Positions 28,221 to 37,749 of a stretch of DNA of 64,000 nucleotides are shown here, one piece after another. The stretch covers positions 31,856-95,855 of the forward strand of contig SAAO01000011.1 in assembly GCA_009929375.1 (NCBI GenBank), given 5' to 3'. The translations under genes were made by a program, and so were the position numbers. The notes under the pieces were generated by a model that saw only the letters and a list, made by a program, of their open reading frames with translations, had not been told where the DNA came from and did no database searches. Source of the stretch: Bacteroidia bacterium. Its GTDB lineage: Bacteria > Bacteroidota > Bacteroidia > Bacteroidales > Paludibacteraceae. Numbering within the stretch: the stretch's first letter is position 1; each line of letters starts with the position of its first letter.

Positions 28221-29096
28221 CTACAACACATTCAAAACCTGTTCTTTAATTTGCTCCAGATCGTCTTTCATCATTACCACTATTTTCTGCATTTCACTAT
28301 GGTTCGATTTCGATCCGAGAGTATTTATTTCGCGACCAATTTCCTGTGCAATAAATCCCAGTTTCTTTCCGGGTGATTTTTCGTGTTGCATGGTCTCGAT
28401 AAAATAATCGAGATGGTTGCGAAGACGCACTTTTTCCTCATTCACATCCAGTTTTTCGATATAAAAAATTAGCTCCTGCTCAAGACGATTCTTGTCGTAA
28501 TCAATCTTTTCGGACAATGCCTGCAGATTTTCTTCAAGACGGGTTTTAATTTTTTCGACTCTTTCCTGTTCGAAAGGTTCAATTTGCGTCAGCAATTCGC
28601 TGATGTGCCCAATGCGTGCATTGAAAACAGCTTCGAGCGACTTTCCTTCCTGAATGCGGAAATTTCGGAGTTGTTCAACAGCTTCTGAAATGGTTTTACG
28701 AATTTCGAGCCATTCATTTTCATCAAGTTCCACTGTTTCGGTTTTCATTGTATCGGGCAAACGAAGCAAAACTTCGAACCAGTTCGAAGGCACATCAATT
28801 CCAATATTTTCGGATAACTGACGAATTTGCTGATAGTAAGATTCAACAACCGACTGATTGATCTGAGTTACCGATTCCTTACCTGAATTATCCACATACA
28901 GCGCAAAATCAATCTTTCCACGTTCGAGTTGCTGCGAAACTTCATTGCGTATTTCAATGTCTTTTTCGCGGTATAAACCCGACACACGGGTGGAAACATC
29001 CAGTTGCTTGCTGTTAAGCGATTTAATTTCGACTACAATTTTTTTATTGGCGTATTCGCAGGTAGCTTTCCCGAATCCGGTCATCGATTGAATCAT
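28221..29096 (-). CDS. yicC: YicC family endoribonuclease
   Basis: A 291-residue protein with the hallmark opening MIQSMTGFGKA and the C-terminal DUF1732 region (GKKLGFIAQEIGREINTLGSKSN). YicC proteins have been shown in other bacteria to cleave RNA. It lies upstream of gmk-nadD on the same strand; yicC-gmk adjacency is widespread. A 239-nt repeat-like spacer separates them here. A promoter box lies at 29126. Confidence 0.94.
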   Translation of the reverse strand: MIQSMTGFGKATCEYANKKIVVEIKSLNSKQLDVSTRVSGLYREKDIEIRNEVSQQLERGKIDFALYVDNSGKESVTQINQSVVESYYQQIRQLSENIGIDVPSNWFEVLLRLPDTMKTETVELDENEWLEIRKTISEAVEQLRNFRIQEGKSLEAVFNARIGHISELLTQIEPFEQERVEKIKTRLEENLQALSEKIDYDKNRLEQELIFYIEKLDVNEEKVRLRNHLDYFIETMQHEKSPGKKLGFIAQEIGREINTLGSKSNHSEMQKIVVMMKDDLEQIKEQVLNVL

Positions 29097-29125
29097 AATA
29101 CTTTCCGTTTTTTTGTTTGTGAGTG

Positions 29126-29133
29126 CAAAAGTA
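29126..29133 (-). promoter_or_regulatory. -7 promoter box for yicC
   Basis: CAAAAGTA is TACTTTTG on the minus strand, 30 nt upstream of yicC. Confidence 0.55.
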
Positions 29134-29324
29134 CAAATTAAATTTTAAGCATACAGAGTTCCCGCACGGTTTTGTTTAATAATTGTGTGCATTCGATACA
29201 GAACTGTACAGAATAGACTGATTTCAGAAAACAATACGCATCATTTACGAACTCAACGAAAGGGCTTTAATTTCATTCTGTAAATCAACAAGCATTTAAA
29301 ATTTCAGTTTATAAATATTATTCT

Positions 29325-29332
29325 TATCTTTG
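29325..29332 (+). promoter_or_regulatory. -7 promoter box for trpB2
   Basis: TATCTTTG fits TAnnTTTG and lies 95 nt upstream of the start codon. Confidence 0.55.
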
Positions 29333-29426
29333 TCAGAATTTTACATAAATCAAGCCAACACACATATTTGTGCTTAACTCCCGGAAACAACAAAACTCAT
29401 TATAAATTATTTATTCTCAATACAAA

Positions 29427-30791
29427 ATGGAAAAAAGAAAGAAATTCATTTTGCCGGAAAACGAACTACCGACCAAATGGTACAACATTGTGGCTGACAT
29501 GCCTAACAAGCCCATGCCCATGCTCCATCCCGGAACACGCGAACCCATTAAAGCAGAGGATTTATATCCTATTTTCGCTAAAGGCCTTGCCGATCAGGAA
29601 TTAAATCAGACTGATGCATGGATTGAAATCCCCGAAGAAGTTCGCGAAAAACTCAAAATATACCGTCCGACTCCGCTTGTACGTGCTTACGGACTTGAAA
29701 AAGCGCTTGATACGCCTGCACACATTTATTTTAAAAACGAAAGTGTCAGTCCGGTAGGTTCGCACAAACTAAACTCTGCACTTGCCCAGGCCTATTATTG
29801 TAAAGAAGCCGGAGTTACTAATGTAACTACCGAAACCGGTGCAGGACAATGGGGAACCGCCATGTCGTTTGCATCGAAGGCATTCGGACTCGAACTGGCA
29901 GTTTATATGGTAAAAATCAGCTACGAACAAAAACCATATCGTCGTTCGCTGATGCAAACATGGGGTGCGCAGGTAATTGCATCGCCCAGTATGTCGACCA
30001 AAGCCGGACGCAAAATTATTACAGAAAATCCTACTTATCAGGGAAGTCTGGGTACAGCCATTTCCGAAGCCATTGAACTTGCTTTGAGCACACCAAACTG
30101 TAAATACACTCTCGGAAGTGTGCTAAACCATGTATCGCTGCACCAGACTGTAATTGGTCTCGAAGCCGAAAAACAAATGGAAATGGCCGGCGAATATCCC
30201 GATGTGGTAATCGGTTGTTTCGGTGGCGGATCGAATTTTTCAGGAATCTCGTTCCCTTTCATGCGACATAATATTAAGGATGGAAAGAAAACACGTTTTG
30301 TATCGGCTGAACCCGCTTCGTGTCCGAAGCTTTCCCGTGGCGTATTCCAGTACGATTTTGGCGACGAAGCAGGCTACACTCCTCTGATTCCGATGTTCAC
30401 TCTGGGACATAACTTTGCTCCTGCACATATTCACGCAGGTGGTTTGCGTTACCACGGTGCAGGAACCATTGTCAGTCAGCTTATGAAAGAAGGCATGATG
30501 GAAGCCACCGACATTAATCAGCTTGATTCGTTCAAGGCAGGCGTTCTTTTTGCACAAACCGAAGGAATTGTACCCGCACCCGAATCGGCTCATGCGATTG
30601 CAGCAGCCATTAACGAAGCACTGAAAGCCAAAGAAGAAGGAACCCCAAAAACCATTCTCTTCAACCTTTCGGGCCATGGTCTCGTAGATATGACAGCTTA
30701 CGATCAGTATCTGGCCGGCGACCTCAACAACTATACTCTGACAGGAGAGGACATTGCCAAAAACATCGACAAACTCGAAAAAATAATCTGA
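29427..30791 (+). CDS. trpB: Tryptophan synthase beta chain, TrpB2 type
   Basis: A PLP enzyme that condenses indole with serine (or phosphoserine) to tryptophan. The 454-residue length and long N-terminus (ENELPTKWYNIVADMP) mark the TrpB2 class, which usually occurs without an adjacent TrpA. The PLP lysine is in GSHKLNSALAQA near 113, the cofactor phosphate is held by GCFGGGSNFSG, and TGAGQWG is the substrate loop. No trpA or other trp gene is nearby, so it may salvage indole. Monocistronic. Confidence 0.94.
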   Translation: MEKRKKFILPENELPTKWYNIVADMPNKPMPMLHPGTREPIKAEDLYPIFAKGLADQELNQTDAWIEIPEEVREKLKIYRPTPLVRAYGLEKALDTPAHIYFKNESVSPVGSHKLNSALAQAYYCKEAGVTNVTTETGAGQWGTAMSFASKAFGLELAVYMVKISYEQKPYRRSLMQTWGAQVIASPSMSTKAGRKIITENPTYQGSLGTAISEAIELALSTPNCKYTLGSVLNHVSLHQTVIGLEAEKQMEMAGEYPDVVIGCFGGGSNFSGISFPFMRHNIKDGKKTRFVSAEPASCPKLSRGVFQYDFGDEAGYTPLIPMFTLGHNFAPAHIHAGGLRYHGAGTIVSQLMKEGMMEATDINQLDSFKAGVLFAQTEGIVPAPESAHAIAAAINEALKAKEEGTPKTILFNLSGHGLVDMTAYDQYLAGDLNNYTLTGEDIAKNIDKLEKII

Positions 30792-30929
30792 TTTCAGATA
30801 AATCATTTGTGTAAAAAAGGACAAGACTTTGCTTAAAGTCTTGTCTTTTTTTTGTTTCGCGACTGTAAAAAACACTACAAAATACGCAAAAAATAAACAG
30901 TTAGGGTTTGTCAATCAAATAATTATTTG

Positions 30930-30937
30930 TATCTTTG
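30930..30937 (+). promoter_or_regulatory. Promoter of rpsF-rpsR-rplI
   Basis: The -7 box TATCTTTG has a TTTG element at 30907-30910, a spacing of 19 nt. It implies a leader of about 45 nt. Confidence 0.7.
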
Positions 30938-30988
30938 CCCCGCTTTAATAAAATCAAGAATATAAATTTTAAAAAGTTAGTAAACAGT

Positions 30989-31339
30989 ATGTTAAATCAT
31001 TATGAAGCCGTTTTCATTTTAACTCCCGTTTTGTCTGACGTTCAGATGAAGGAAGCGGTAGAAAAATTCAAAGCTATTCTCACAGAGAATGGTGCGACAA
31101 TTACCAATGAGGAGAACTGGGGTTTGCGCAAGCTTGCTTACCCAATCCAGAAAAAATCCACTGGTTTTTATTCGTTACTTCAGTTCGATGCCGAACCATC
31201 GGTTATCGCAACTCTCGAAACACAATTCCGTCGTGACGAACGCGTAATTCGCTTCCTGACTTTCCGTCTGGACAAATACGCTTACGAGTACGCCGAAAAA
31301 AGAAAAAATGTAAAATCTAAAGAAGTAAAGGAGAACTAA
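30989..31339 (+). CDS. rpsF: 30S ribosomal protein bS6
   Basis: bS6 binds bS18 on the 30S platform. The real start is the Met at 30989 ([17 protein letters not shown], 116 residues); the open frame before it overlaps the promoter. [14 protein letters not shown] and [11 protein letters not shown] are family signatures. First gene of the bS6-bS18-bL9 operon. Confidence 0.96.
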   Translation: MLNHYEAVFILTPVLSDVQMKEAVEKFKAILTENGATITNEENWGLRKLAYPIQKKSTGFYSLLQFDAEPSVIATLETQFRRDERVIRFLTFRLDKYAYEYAEKRKNVKSKEVKEN

Positions 31340-31342
31340 ATC

Positions 31343-31612
31343 ATGGCTGCAAATAACGGAGATATCAGATACCTCACCCCACCATCGGTTGATGTAAAAA
31401 AGAAAAAATACTGCCGTTTCAAAAAAAGCGGTATTAAATATATCGACTACAAAGATCCCGAATTTTTGAAAAAATTCCTCAACGAACAGGGAAAAATTCT
31501 TCCTCGTCGTCTTACCGGAACTTCGCTGAAATATCAGCGTAAAGTGGCACAGGCAGTTAAAAGAGCACGTCATATTGCGTTGCTTCCTTATGTAACCGAT
31601 ATGATGAAATAA
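31343..31612 (+). CDS. rpsR: 30S ribosomal protein bS18
   Basis: An 89-residue bS18, partner of bS6. Signatures are [32 protein letters not shown] and the terminal [12 protein letters not shown]. It starts 3 nt after the rpsF stop. Confidence 0.97.
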   Translation: MAANNGDIRYLTPPSVDVKKKKYCRFKKSGIKYIDYKDPEFLKKFLNEQGKILPRRLTGTSLKYQRKVAQAVKRARHIALLPYVTDMMK

Positions 31613-31631
31613 TAAACAAGGAGGATAAAGT

Positions 31632-32075
31632 ATGGAAATTATATTGAAAGAAGACGTAATCAACCTTGGTTACAAAGGCGATATCGTAAAAGTAAAAGAT
31701 GGTTACGGACGTAACTTTCTTATCCCGACAAAAAAAGCTGTTCTGGCAACTGACTCAGCTAAAAAAATGTTGGCTGAAGATTTGAAACAACGTGCACACA
31801 AACTGGAACGTCTGAAAAACGAAGCAGCAGAACTGGCTGAAAAAGTAAAAGACATTACACTTACAGTAGGTGCCAAAACAAGTACAACCGGTAAAATTTT
31901 CGGTGCAGTGGGTCCTATCCAGATTGCCGATGCTTTCGAAAAAGCCGGTTTCTCAGTTGATCGTAAAGTGATTGTTCTCAAAGAAGCTGTGAAAGAAGTA
32001 GGCTCGTACAAAGCTACTCTTAAACTTCACAAAGAAGTAACTGTTGAAGTTGCTTTCGAAGTGGTTGCAGAATAA
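31632..32075 (+). CDS. rplI: 50S ribosomal protein bL9
   Basis: A 147-residue bL9, which extends from the L1 stalk base. N-terminal MEIILKEDVINLGYKGDIVKVKDGYGRNFLIP is the bL9 family signature (only its key parts matter: LGYKGD, KDGYGRNFLIP). A long helix and C-terminal domain with GKIFGAVG follow. It ends the operon ahead of a strong terminator. GGAGG (31620-31624) precedes its start, a rarely clear Shine-Dalgarno here. Confidence 0.97.
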   Translation: MEIILKEDVINLGYKGDIVKVKDGYGRNFLIPTKKAVLATDSAKKMLAEDLKQRAHKLERLKNEAAELAEKVKDITLTVGAKTSTTGKIFGAVGPIQIADAFEKAGFSVDRKVIVLKEAVKEVGSYKATLKLHKEVTVEVAFEVVAE

Positions 32076-32103
32076 CAATATACCGGTCAATTCAAAATCA
32101 ACT

Positions 32104-32142
32104 AAAAACCGATATACCGTCTTGCGGTATATCGGTTTTTTC
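32104..32142 (+). terminator. Terminator after rplI
   Basis: A perfect 16-bp stem (32104-32119 with 32125-32140) and a 5-nt loop are followed by T residues. Confidence 0.9.
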
Positions 32143-32247
32143 ATTTATCACTCTCTCCTGATGCAAAGAATCTCCCTTCCTCACAATTTCTACTGATTAA
32201 AAAAGGCGTTTTACTGAAAAATACTTTGATTATAAAAATAAGTATTC

Positions 32248-32255
32248 TACATTTG
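32248..32255 (+). promoter_or_regulatory. -7 promoter box for the LytS/LytTR operon
   Basis: TACATTTG lies 23 nt before the kinase start, which implies a very short leader. Confidence 0.5.
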
Positions 32256-32277
32256 TCAGAATGTAGCTACCTTCATC

Positions 32278-33456
32278 ATGACTCATCGTTTTCAAAATAT
32301 TCGCAAAAAACCTGTTCTTGAATTGATCTTTACAGGCAGTAATCTGATTCTCTGGATTACTGTGTATGCGCTCACATATTACAAAAACAGGGTTTTTGAT
32401 CAGGTAATATGGGAAAAAGTTATACCTGAGTGGATTATGGTGACAGCACTCATGTTGTTGTTTTTCGTAAACATCCACATTCTGGTGCCAAAACTGCTGT
32501 TTCTGAAAAAATATCTGGCATATACAGCTGCAGCACTTTTCACAGCCATTATTATCACCGGTTGTGGCATGTTGTTACAAAACTCTTTTACGGAACGAAA
32601 TCCGGCTCCTATGCCACCAATGGAAATAGGTCCCGGTTTACCACCAATGGAACTCAGCCAGTCGATGCCGGCTCCGATGGGCTACAAAATAAGTGGAGAA
32701 ACCATTCAAAAATTGCCCTGGCTGATATTCGCAGAACAGCTTTTTACCGGAATTCTGATACTTATTGCCGGAAGTACCCTGAAAATATTAAGTCGCTGGC
32801 TGCACGAAGAAGAACGCAGAAAAGAAATTGAAAAAATACAACTCGAAACTGAGCTGGCTCTTCTGAGACATCAGGTAAATCCTCATTTTCTGATGAATAC
32901 GCTCAACAACATACATGCACTTATCGACTACGATGTCGAAAAATCAAAAGATTCGCTTATCAGATTATCAACGCTTATGCGTTATTTGCTTTACGATAGC
33001 TCAAAGGGAAAAACCAATCTGCAAAAGGAAATTGAGTTTATTGAAAGCTATGTGGCACTTATGAAGTTGCGCTATTCGGAAAAGGTGGATATTACCATCA
33101 AAATTCCGGAACAAATTCCCGACACAGAAATACCACCACTGCTTTTCATTTCATTTATCGAAAATGCCTTTAAACATGGTGTGAGTTACCGGAATAAATC
33201 ATTTGTATATTTCGATCTCAGCACGAATCAGAAAACTGTGGATTGTATCATTCGAAACAGCAAACACCGAATCACAACTTCCGAAAAAAAAAACTATTCG
33301 GGAATTGGAATGAGCAATGTAAAAAGAAGTCTTGAATTGCTTTATCACAACGATTATTCACTGGAAATCAACGAATCGGAAACGGAATACGAAGTCAGAC
33401 TGACTGTTCCTCTCGAAAATTCATCTTACAAAAAACGTTATCAGAATGAAGATTAA
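32278..33456 (+). CDS. Sensor histidine kinase, LytS/YehU type
   Basis: A 392-residue inner-membrane kinase. About four membrane helices (residues about 15-35, 50-68, 75-98, 145-165) form the sensor part, with a Pro/Met-rich periplasmic or linker loop (PAPMPPMEIGPGLPPMEL) between helices 3 and 4. The His_kinase domain carries the phospho-acceptor in LRHQVNPHFLMNTLNN. The ATP-binding part has FIENAFKHG and GIGMSNVKRSLELLY. It overlaps the regulator gene by 11 nt, so they form a coupled pair. The signal is unknown. Confidence 0.92.
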   Translation: MTHRFQNIRKKPVLELIFTGSNLILWITVYALTYYKNRVFDQVIWEKVIPEWIMVTALMLLFFVNIHILVPKLLFLKKYLAYTAAALFTAIIITGCGMLLQNSFTERNPAPMPPMEIGPGLPPMELSQSMPAPMGYKISGETIQKLPWLIFAEQLFTGILILIAGSTLKILSRWLHEEERRKEIEKIQLETELALLRHQVNPHFLMNTLNNIHALIDYDVEKSKDSLIRLSTLMRYLLYDSSKGKTNLQKEIEFIESYVALMKLRYSEKVDITIKIPEQIPDTEIPPLLFISFIENAFKHGVSYRNKSFVYFDLSTNQKTVDCIIRNSKHRITTSEKKNYSGIGMSNVKRSLELLYHNDYSLEINESETEYEVRLTVPLENSSYKKRYQNED

Positions 33457-34165
33457 ATGTGTAGCTATCGATGACGAACCTCTTGCATTAAGACAAATAA
33501 GTTCTTACATCGAAAAAACGCCATTTCTTGAACAAATAGCATTATGCCAAAGCGCCTTCGAAGCTTTGGAGCTGTTAGAGAGCAAAGACGTGGATTTACT
33601 CTTTGTGGATATCAATATGCCCGATCTGAATGGTCTTGATTTTGTAAAATCGCTTAACAAACGCCCTCAAATCATTTTTACGACTGCTTACAGCGAATAT
33701 GCTATCGATGGATTTCAGGTTGATGCCATTGATTATTTACTGAAACCCATTGCATACACTTCGTTTCTGAAAGCGGTGAACAAGGCCCGTATGTGGTTTG
33801 AACTTCACCAACAAAAATCCTCTGATGAAAATAATATACTGAATAAAGAAATATTTGTAAAATCCGATTATAAAGTTGTCAGAATACTTTTGTCCGACAT
33901 ACTTTATATTGAAAGTGCAAACGAATACATTCAGATTCATCTTGATAATTCAGAAGTGATTACCACACTTATGCGCCTGAAAAACATGGAAGAACAACTC
34001 GACGCATCTCACTTTATGCGGGTACACCGTTCGTTCATTGTAGCACTAGGAAAAATAAAGGAAATAGAAAGATACCGTATCTCAATGGGGCCGAAAATAA
34101 TGATACCCGTCGGCGAACAATATCGTGAAGCTTTTCAGATGTATATGAGTAAAAAAATGCAATAA
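33446..34165 (+). CDS. LytTR response regulator
   Basis: A 239-residue regulator partner of the kinase. The receiver domain (1-120) has the acidic pair DDEP, the phospho-acceptor Asp in LLFVDINMPDLNGL and the switch Lys in DYLLKPI. The C-terminal LytTR DNA-binding domain (about 138-236) has DILYIESANEYIQIHL and FMRVHRSFIVAL. Such regulators bind pairs of short direct repeats. The BspA-like gene and the PqqD operon downstream are possible targets, but no operator was identified. Confidence 0.93.
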   Translation: MKIKCVAIDDEPLALRQISSYIEKTPFLEQIALCQSAFEALELLESKDVDLLFVDINMPDLNGLDFVKSLNKRPQIIFTTAYSEYAIDGFQVDAIDYLLKPIAYTSFLKAVNKARMWFELHQQKSSDENNILNKEIFVKSDYKVVRILLSDILYIESANEYIQIHLDNSEVITTLMRLKNMEEQLDASHFMRVHRSFIVALGKIKEIERYRISMGPKIMIPVGEQYREAFQMYMSKKMQ

Positions 34166-34213
34166 TTACATTTCTTGCAAAGCGAAAACTCACCATAAAT
34201 TAATACTGTGTTT

Positions 34214-36292
34214 ATGAAGCGGATTGTTTTATTTTGTATAGCTATTACTGTTTCATTTTACATTTCAGGACAGACAACTAAAAATGTATATGTAAGCACC
34301 GCAGGAACTCTGAATACGCTTTTGACTGAAAATGAAGCTAATAATGTAACTTCACTGGTTATATCCGGAAATGTCGACGCGAGAGATTTTGCATTCGTAC
34401 GCGACAAAGCTAAAGCCGTCAGCATTATCGACATGAGCAGTGTTTCAATAACGGGCTATAAGGGCATTGATGGTACAAACACGGGAGTTGACACCGAATA
34501 TCCGGCAAACGAAATTCCTTCGTACGCATTTTATAATCCTGTTTTGAAAACCTACAAACAAAAACTTGTCAGTTTCAAATTTCCCACATCCACAAAAAGC
34601 ATTGGATATCTTGCGTTTAATTACTGTTGGAATCTTTCGGGCATTGTGAGTATTCCCGCTTCGGTTACACGTATTGCCGATTACGCTTTTTATGGTTGCT
34701 CGTCGATAAGTTCATTCAGCACTCCGGGCCTCAACACACGCTATTCCACACTAAACGGAGTTTTATTTAACAAAACTCAGGATACATTATTTTTATGTCC
34801 TACAGCTAAAGCAGGAGCGTATACAATCCCTGCCACTGTAAAACATATTGGGCCGTCAGCTTTTGAGAACACTTACGCCCTCACTTCAATTATATTTCCA
34901 CCTGCACTCGAATCAATCGGTAGTTATGCTTTTTGTTACAGCAATGGCATTTCAGGCACTTTATCGCTCCCAACGAGCTTAAAAAAGGCAGATGATGGTG
35001 CATTTTACGGCTGCAAAAATTTGAGTGGCACTGTTTTCATACCGGCAACGCTGACTCAGATAGGAAGTTACTGTTTTTTTGAGAGTAACAATATACAATC
35101 GTTCAATGTTAACAGTTCGAATCCAAGATACAGTTCACTGAACGACGCATTATACAGTAAAAAAAACGACACTCTTTATATTTGTCCGGGAGGAAAAGTG
35201 GGTACATTTGAAATTCCACCCACAGTAAAACTTATCGGAAGTCATGCCTTTTACAAATGCAACAAGATTGGCAATAGCATCAATATTCCCGGGACTGTGG
35301 ATTACATTGGTTATTATGCATTTTATGGTTGTACGTTAATAAATAATTTTACCGTTAATAGCGATAATGCATATTTCAAAAGTGATAAAGGAGCTCTTTA
35401 TTCAAAAACGGGTGATCGGCTCATAAGCTGTCCGGTATCAAAATCGGGAGAATTTCAGATTCCTGCCACTGTGAAATATGTCGATCCTGCCGCGCTTGCA
35501 TTCTGCAATAAAATTACCGGTGCACTTACAATTCCGGCTGCCACTGAGCAAATTGGAGAATACGCCTTTTACGGTTGCGATCTGATCAGCGATTTTGTTG
35601 TGGAAACCGGAAACAAAAGATATTCATCACGCGATGGCATTGTATTTAATGCAGTCACCGATAGTTTACTTATTTGTCCGTTAAGTAAATCAGGCATTTA
35701 CACAATTCCACAAGGTGTGAAACACATCGGACTGTCAGCATTTGATGGTTGCAGCAAACTCACTAATGTTGAACTTCCGGCCACAATTGAATCGATTGGA
35801 AACTATGCTTTTGAATATTGCAGCGGACTGACAACCATTCAGATACCTCAGCATACACTAAATATTGGTTCCGGGGCTTTTTATAATTGCAGCAATTTAC
35901 AGGAATTTTCCATTGCCAACCCATCACCACCTGTAGTTGACTACTATACTTTCGACCTTGTGAATAAATCTGTTTGTAGTCTTATAGTACCGACAGGCAC
36001 ATTGACAACTTATCAGAATTCACCCTACTGGAATGAATTTACGAATATTCAGGAAAAAACCTTTTTTGACGGCTTTACAGAGGTTGAAAACGACCTTTTT
36101 AAAATTATCGATACTGAAAATGGTATTCTGCTGAAAGCAGATTTTCCATTGTCCGAAATAAAGATATTTGACATACTTGGCCGACTTGTATTCAGCCAAT
36201 ATGTAAATGACAATCAAACAGATATTGCTCTGACAAAACATGGTTACTATATTATAAAAGTGAAGGATAAGAGTACTAAATTTCTTCATTAA
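34214..36292 (+). CDS. BspA-like leucine-rich repeat surface protein with T9SS sorting domain
   Basis: A 692-residue exported protein; the ATG at 34214 (MKRIVLFCIAITVSFYISGQ) gives a clean signal peptide, while a GTG two codons earlier is less likely. The body is a run of BspA-type LRR_5 repeats with cores such as IPATVKHIGPSAFENTYAL, repeated roughly every 23-70 residues as IP..V..IG..AF..C. The end (about 620-692) looks like a Por type A sorting domain: IKIFDILGRLV and TKHGYYIIKVKD. BspA-like proteins mediate adhesion. It follows the two-component pair by about 50 nt. Confidence 0.9.
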   Translation: MKRIVLFCIAITVSFYISGQTTKNVYVSTAGTLNTLLTENEANNVTSLVISGNVDARDFAFVRDKAKAVSIIDMSSVSITGYKGIDGTNTGVDTEYPANEIPSYAFYNPVLKTYKQKLVSFKFPTSTKSIGYLAFNYCWNLSGIVSIPASVTRIADYAFYGCSSISSFSTPGLNTRYSTLNGVLFNKTQDTLFLCPTAKAGAYTIPATVKHIGPSAFENTYALTSIIFPPALESIGSYAFCYSNGISGTLSLPTSLKKADDGAFYGCKNLSGTVFIPATLTQIGSYCFFESNNIQSFNVNSSNPRYSSLNDALYSKKNDTLYICPGGKVGTFEIPPTVKLIGSHAFYKCNKIGNSINIPGTVDYIGYYAFYGCTLINNFTVNSDNAYFKSDKGALYSKTGDRLISCPVSKSGEFQIPATVKYVDPAALAFCNKITGALTIPAATEQIGEYAFYGCDLISDFVVETGNKRYSSRDGIVFNAVTDSLLICPLSKSGIYTIPQGVKHIGLSAFDGCSKLTNVELPATIESIGNYAFEYCSGLTTIQIPQHTLNIGSGAFYNCSNLQEFSIANPSPPVVDYYTFDLVNKSVCSLIVPTGTLTTYQNSPYWNEFTNIQEKTFFDGFTEVENDLFKIIDTENGILLKADFPLSEIKIFDILGRLVFSQYVNDNQTDIALTKHGYYIIKVKDKSTKFLH

Positions 36293-36367
36293 GAATCAGA
36301 TTCGGACAGTTCACTGATAAAACCAAACTGTTTACTGAAAATAGTTTTACACCATAAAATATGAGAC

Positions 36368-36375
36368 TACTTTTG
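36368..36375 (+). promoter_or_regulatory. -7 promoter box for the PqqD/ATP-grasp operon
   Basis: TACTTTTG fits TAnnTTTG, 24 nt before the first gene. It suggests that the six-gene operon has its own promoter separate from the BspA-like gene. Confidence 0.55.
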
Positions 36376-36398
36376 AACCGGAATTAAATAAATACATT

Positions 36399-36638
36399 AT
36401 GAGAGTACGAAAAAACATAGCTACAAGCGAGGAAGGATTTTTATTTAATCCCACCATCGGAGATTCATTTTCCACAAATGCTATCGGAGCCGAAATTATT
36501 CTTATGCTTAAGAAAGATACTTCGCTTCGTGAAATTGCAGACTTTATTTGTGATAAATATGATGTGGATCGTTCACTTTTCGAACGCGACCTCGAAGATT
36601 TCAGTGCACAATTGAAGGAGTTTAGCATACTTGAGTAA
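36399..36638 (+). CDS. PqqD family peptide-recognition protein (stand-alone RRE-like)
   Basis: A 79-residue protein of the PqqD fold. It shows the family pattern: EEGFLFNPTIGDSFSTNAIGAEI, given in parts as FLFNPTIGDSFSTN, then a long helix ILMLKKDTSLREIADFIC, then a second helix FERDLEDFSAQL. PqqD proteins and RiPP recognition elements bind leader peptides and hand them to modifying enzymes. Here it heads an operon with an ATP-grasp ligase and a PLP decarboxylase but no evident precursor peptide. The next gene begins 11 nt downstream. Confidence 0.87.
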   Translation: MRVRKNIATSEEGFLFNPTIGDSFSTNAIGAEIILMLKKDTSLREIADFICDKYDVDRSLFERDLEDFSAQLKEFSILE

Positions 36639-36649
36639 GAAGGAAAAAA

Positions 36650-37705
36650 ATGAAATCGGATAAAAAAAATAAAATTGTAATTGCAGTTACCGGACTGAAT
36701 GCTATTGACAGCCCCGGCCCTGGTGTAGCTGTGATACGTGCCATACGCGAATGTACTGATTTTGACACACGCATTATCGGACTTTCGTACGAATCGCTCG
36801 AGCCGGGGCTGTACATGCACGAATTAGTGGATAAAACCTATCAAATCCCCTACCCTTCGGCTGGCACCGACAGCCTGATAAACCGTTTGGAATATATTCA
36901 TGAAATTGAAAATCTGCAGGTAATCATTCCAAACTTCGATGCTGAACTTTTCAATTTTATAAAATTGCGCGACAGACTGAAAACCATGGGAATCGCCACT
37001 TTTATGCCTGATTTTGAACAGTTTGAAGCACGCGACAAAATGAAACTATTCGAATTTGGTAAAAAACATAATTTCTATGTACCTGAAGATAAGATAATTC
37101 ATGAATTTCGCGAACTGAAAAAGTTGGAGGATGATTTTGACTATCCAATGGTGGTAAAAGGTAAATTTTACGATGCTATTATTGCAAATAGTCTCGAACA
37201 GGTTGAAAAAGCATTTTATAAACTACAGGCTAAATGGGGACTACCCATTATTGTTCAGGAATTTATAAAAGGTAACGAAATAAATATTGCCGCATTGGGC
37301 GATGGACAGGGAAATACAATCAGTGTAATTCCAATGCGTAAACTTTACATTACCGACAAGGGCAAAGCATGGGCAGGAGTCACTCTCGACGATGATTCAT
37401 TGATTGAACTGGCACGCAAATTTGTGAAAGTGACCAAATGGCGTGGTGGTTGCGAGCTCGAAGTCATGCTCACCAACGATGGAAAACCTTATATAATGGA
37501 AGTAAATCCACGTTTCCCGGCATGGATTTATCTCACTGCTGCTGCAGGACAAAACCAACCTGCATCGCTTGTAAAAATGGCTCTCGGACAAAAAGTAGAA
37601 CCCTTTACCGATTACGAAGTGGGTAAAATCTTTATCCGTTATGCCTGGGATTTAATTACCGACATTCGCGAGTTTCAAAGAATATCGGGAAACGGGGAAC
37701 TGTAA
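36650..37705 (+). CDS. ATP-grasp ligase (CarB/PylC-like)
   Basis: A 351-residue ATP-grasp enzyme. The N-terminal Rossmann-like pre-grasp part has AVTGLNAIDSPGPGVAVIRA; the ATP-binding Lys is in YPMVVKGKFYDA, and the QEFIKGNEINIAAL segment follows. The Mg2+ motif is MEVNPRFPAW near residues 282-291. ATP-grasp enzymes activate a carboxylate as acyl-phosphate and join it to an amine or thiol. The layout is nearest to carbamoyl-phosphate-synthase-like and PylC-like amino-acid ligases, so an amino acid or peptide product is likely. Substrates cannot be read from the sequence. Confidence 0.9.
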   Translation: MKSDKKNKIVIAVTGLNAIDSPGPGVAVIRAIRECTDFDTRIIGLSYESLEPGLYMHELVDKTYQIPYPSAGTDSLINRLEYIHEIENLQVIIPNFDAELFNFIKLRDRLKTMGIATFMPDFEQFEARDKMKLFEFGKKHNFYVPEDKIIHEFRELKKLEDDFDYPMVVKGKFYDAIIANSLEQVEKAFYKLQAKWGLPIIVQEFIKGNEINIAALGDGQGNTISVIPMRKLYITDKGKAWAGVTLDDDSLIELARKFVKVTKWRGGCELEVMLTNDGKPYIMEVNPRFPAWIYLTAAAGQNQPASLVKMALGQKVEPFTDYEVGKIFIRYAWDLITDIREFQRISGNGEL

Positions 37706-37749
37706 ACATTTACAATTTAAACATTTACAATTTACAATTCAGGGGCCTT
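37706..37749. repeat. A/T-rich short repeat spacer
   Basis: The units ACATTTACAATTTAA, ACATTTACAATTT and ACAATTC repeat in the 44-nt gap between the ligase and decarboxylase genes. Confidence 0.6.

Larger units (their letters stand above)
29097..29426. other. Divergent yicC-trpB2 promoter region
   Basis: This 330-nt AT-rich gap carries a minus-strand -7 box for yicC and a plus-strand -7 box for the TrpB gene. I see no other gene or structured RNA. Confidence 0.55.

Noticed and set aside
36293..36398. Small precursor peptide ahead of the PqqD gene
   Set aside because: The only ATG-start frame (about 36361) encodes 8 residues, too short, and it overlaps the promoter box. No precursor was found in the operon's gaps either.
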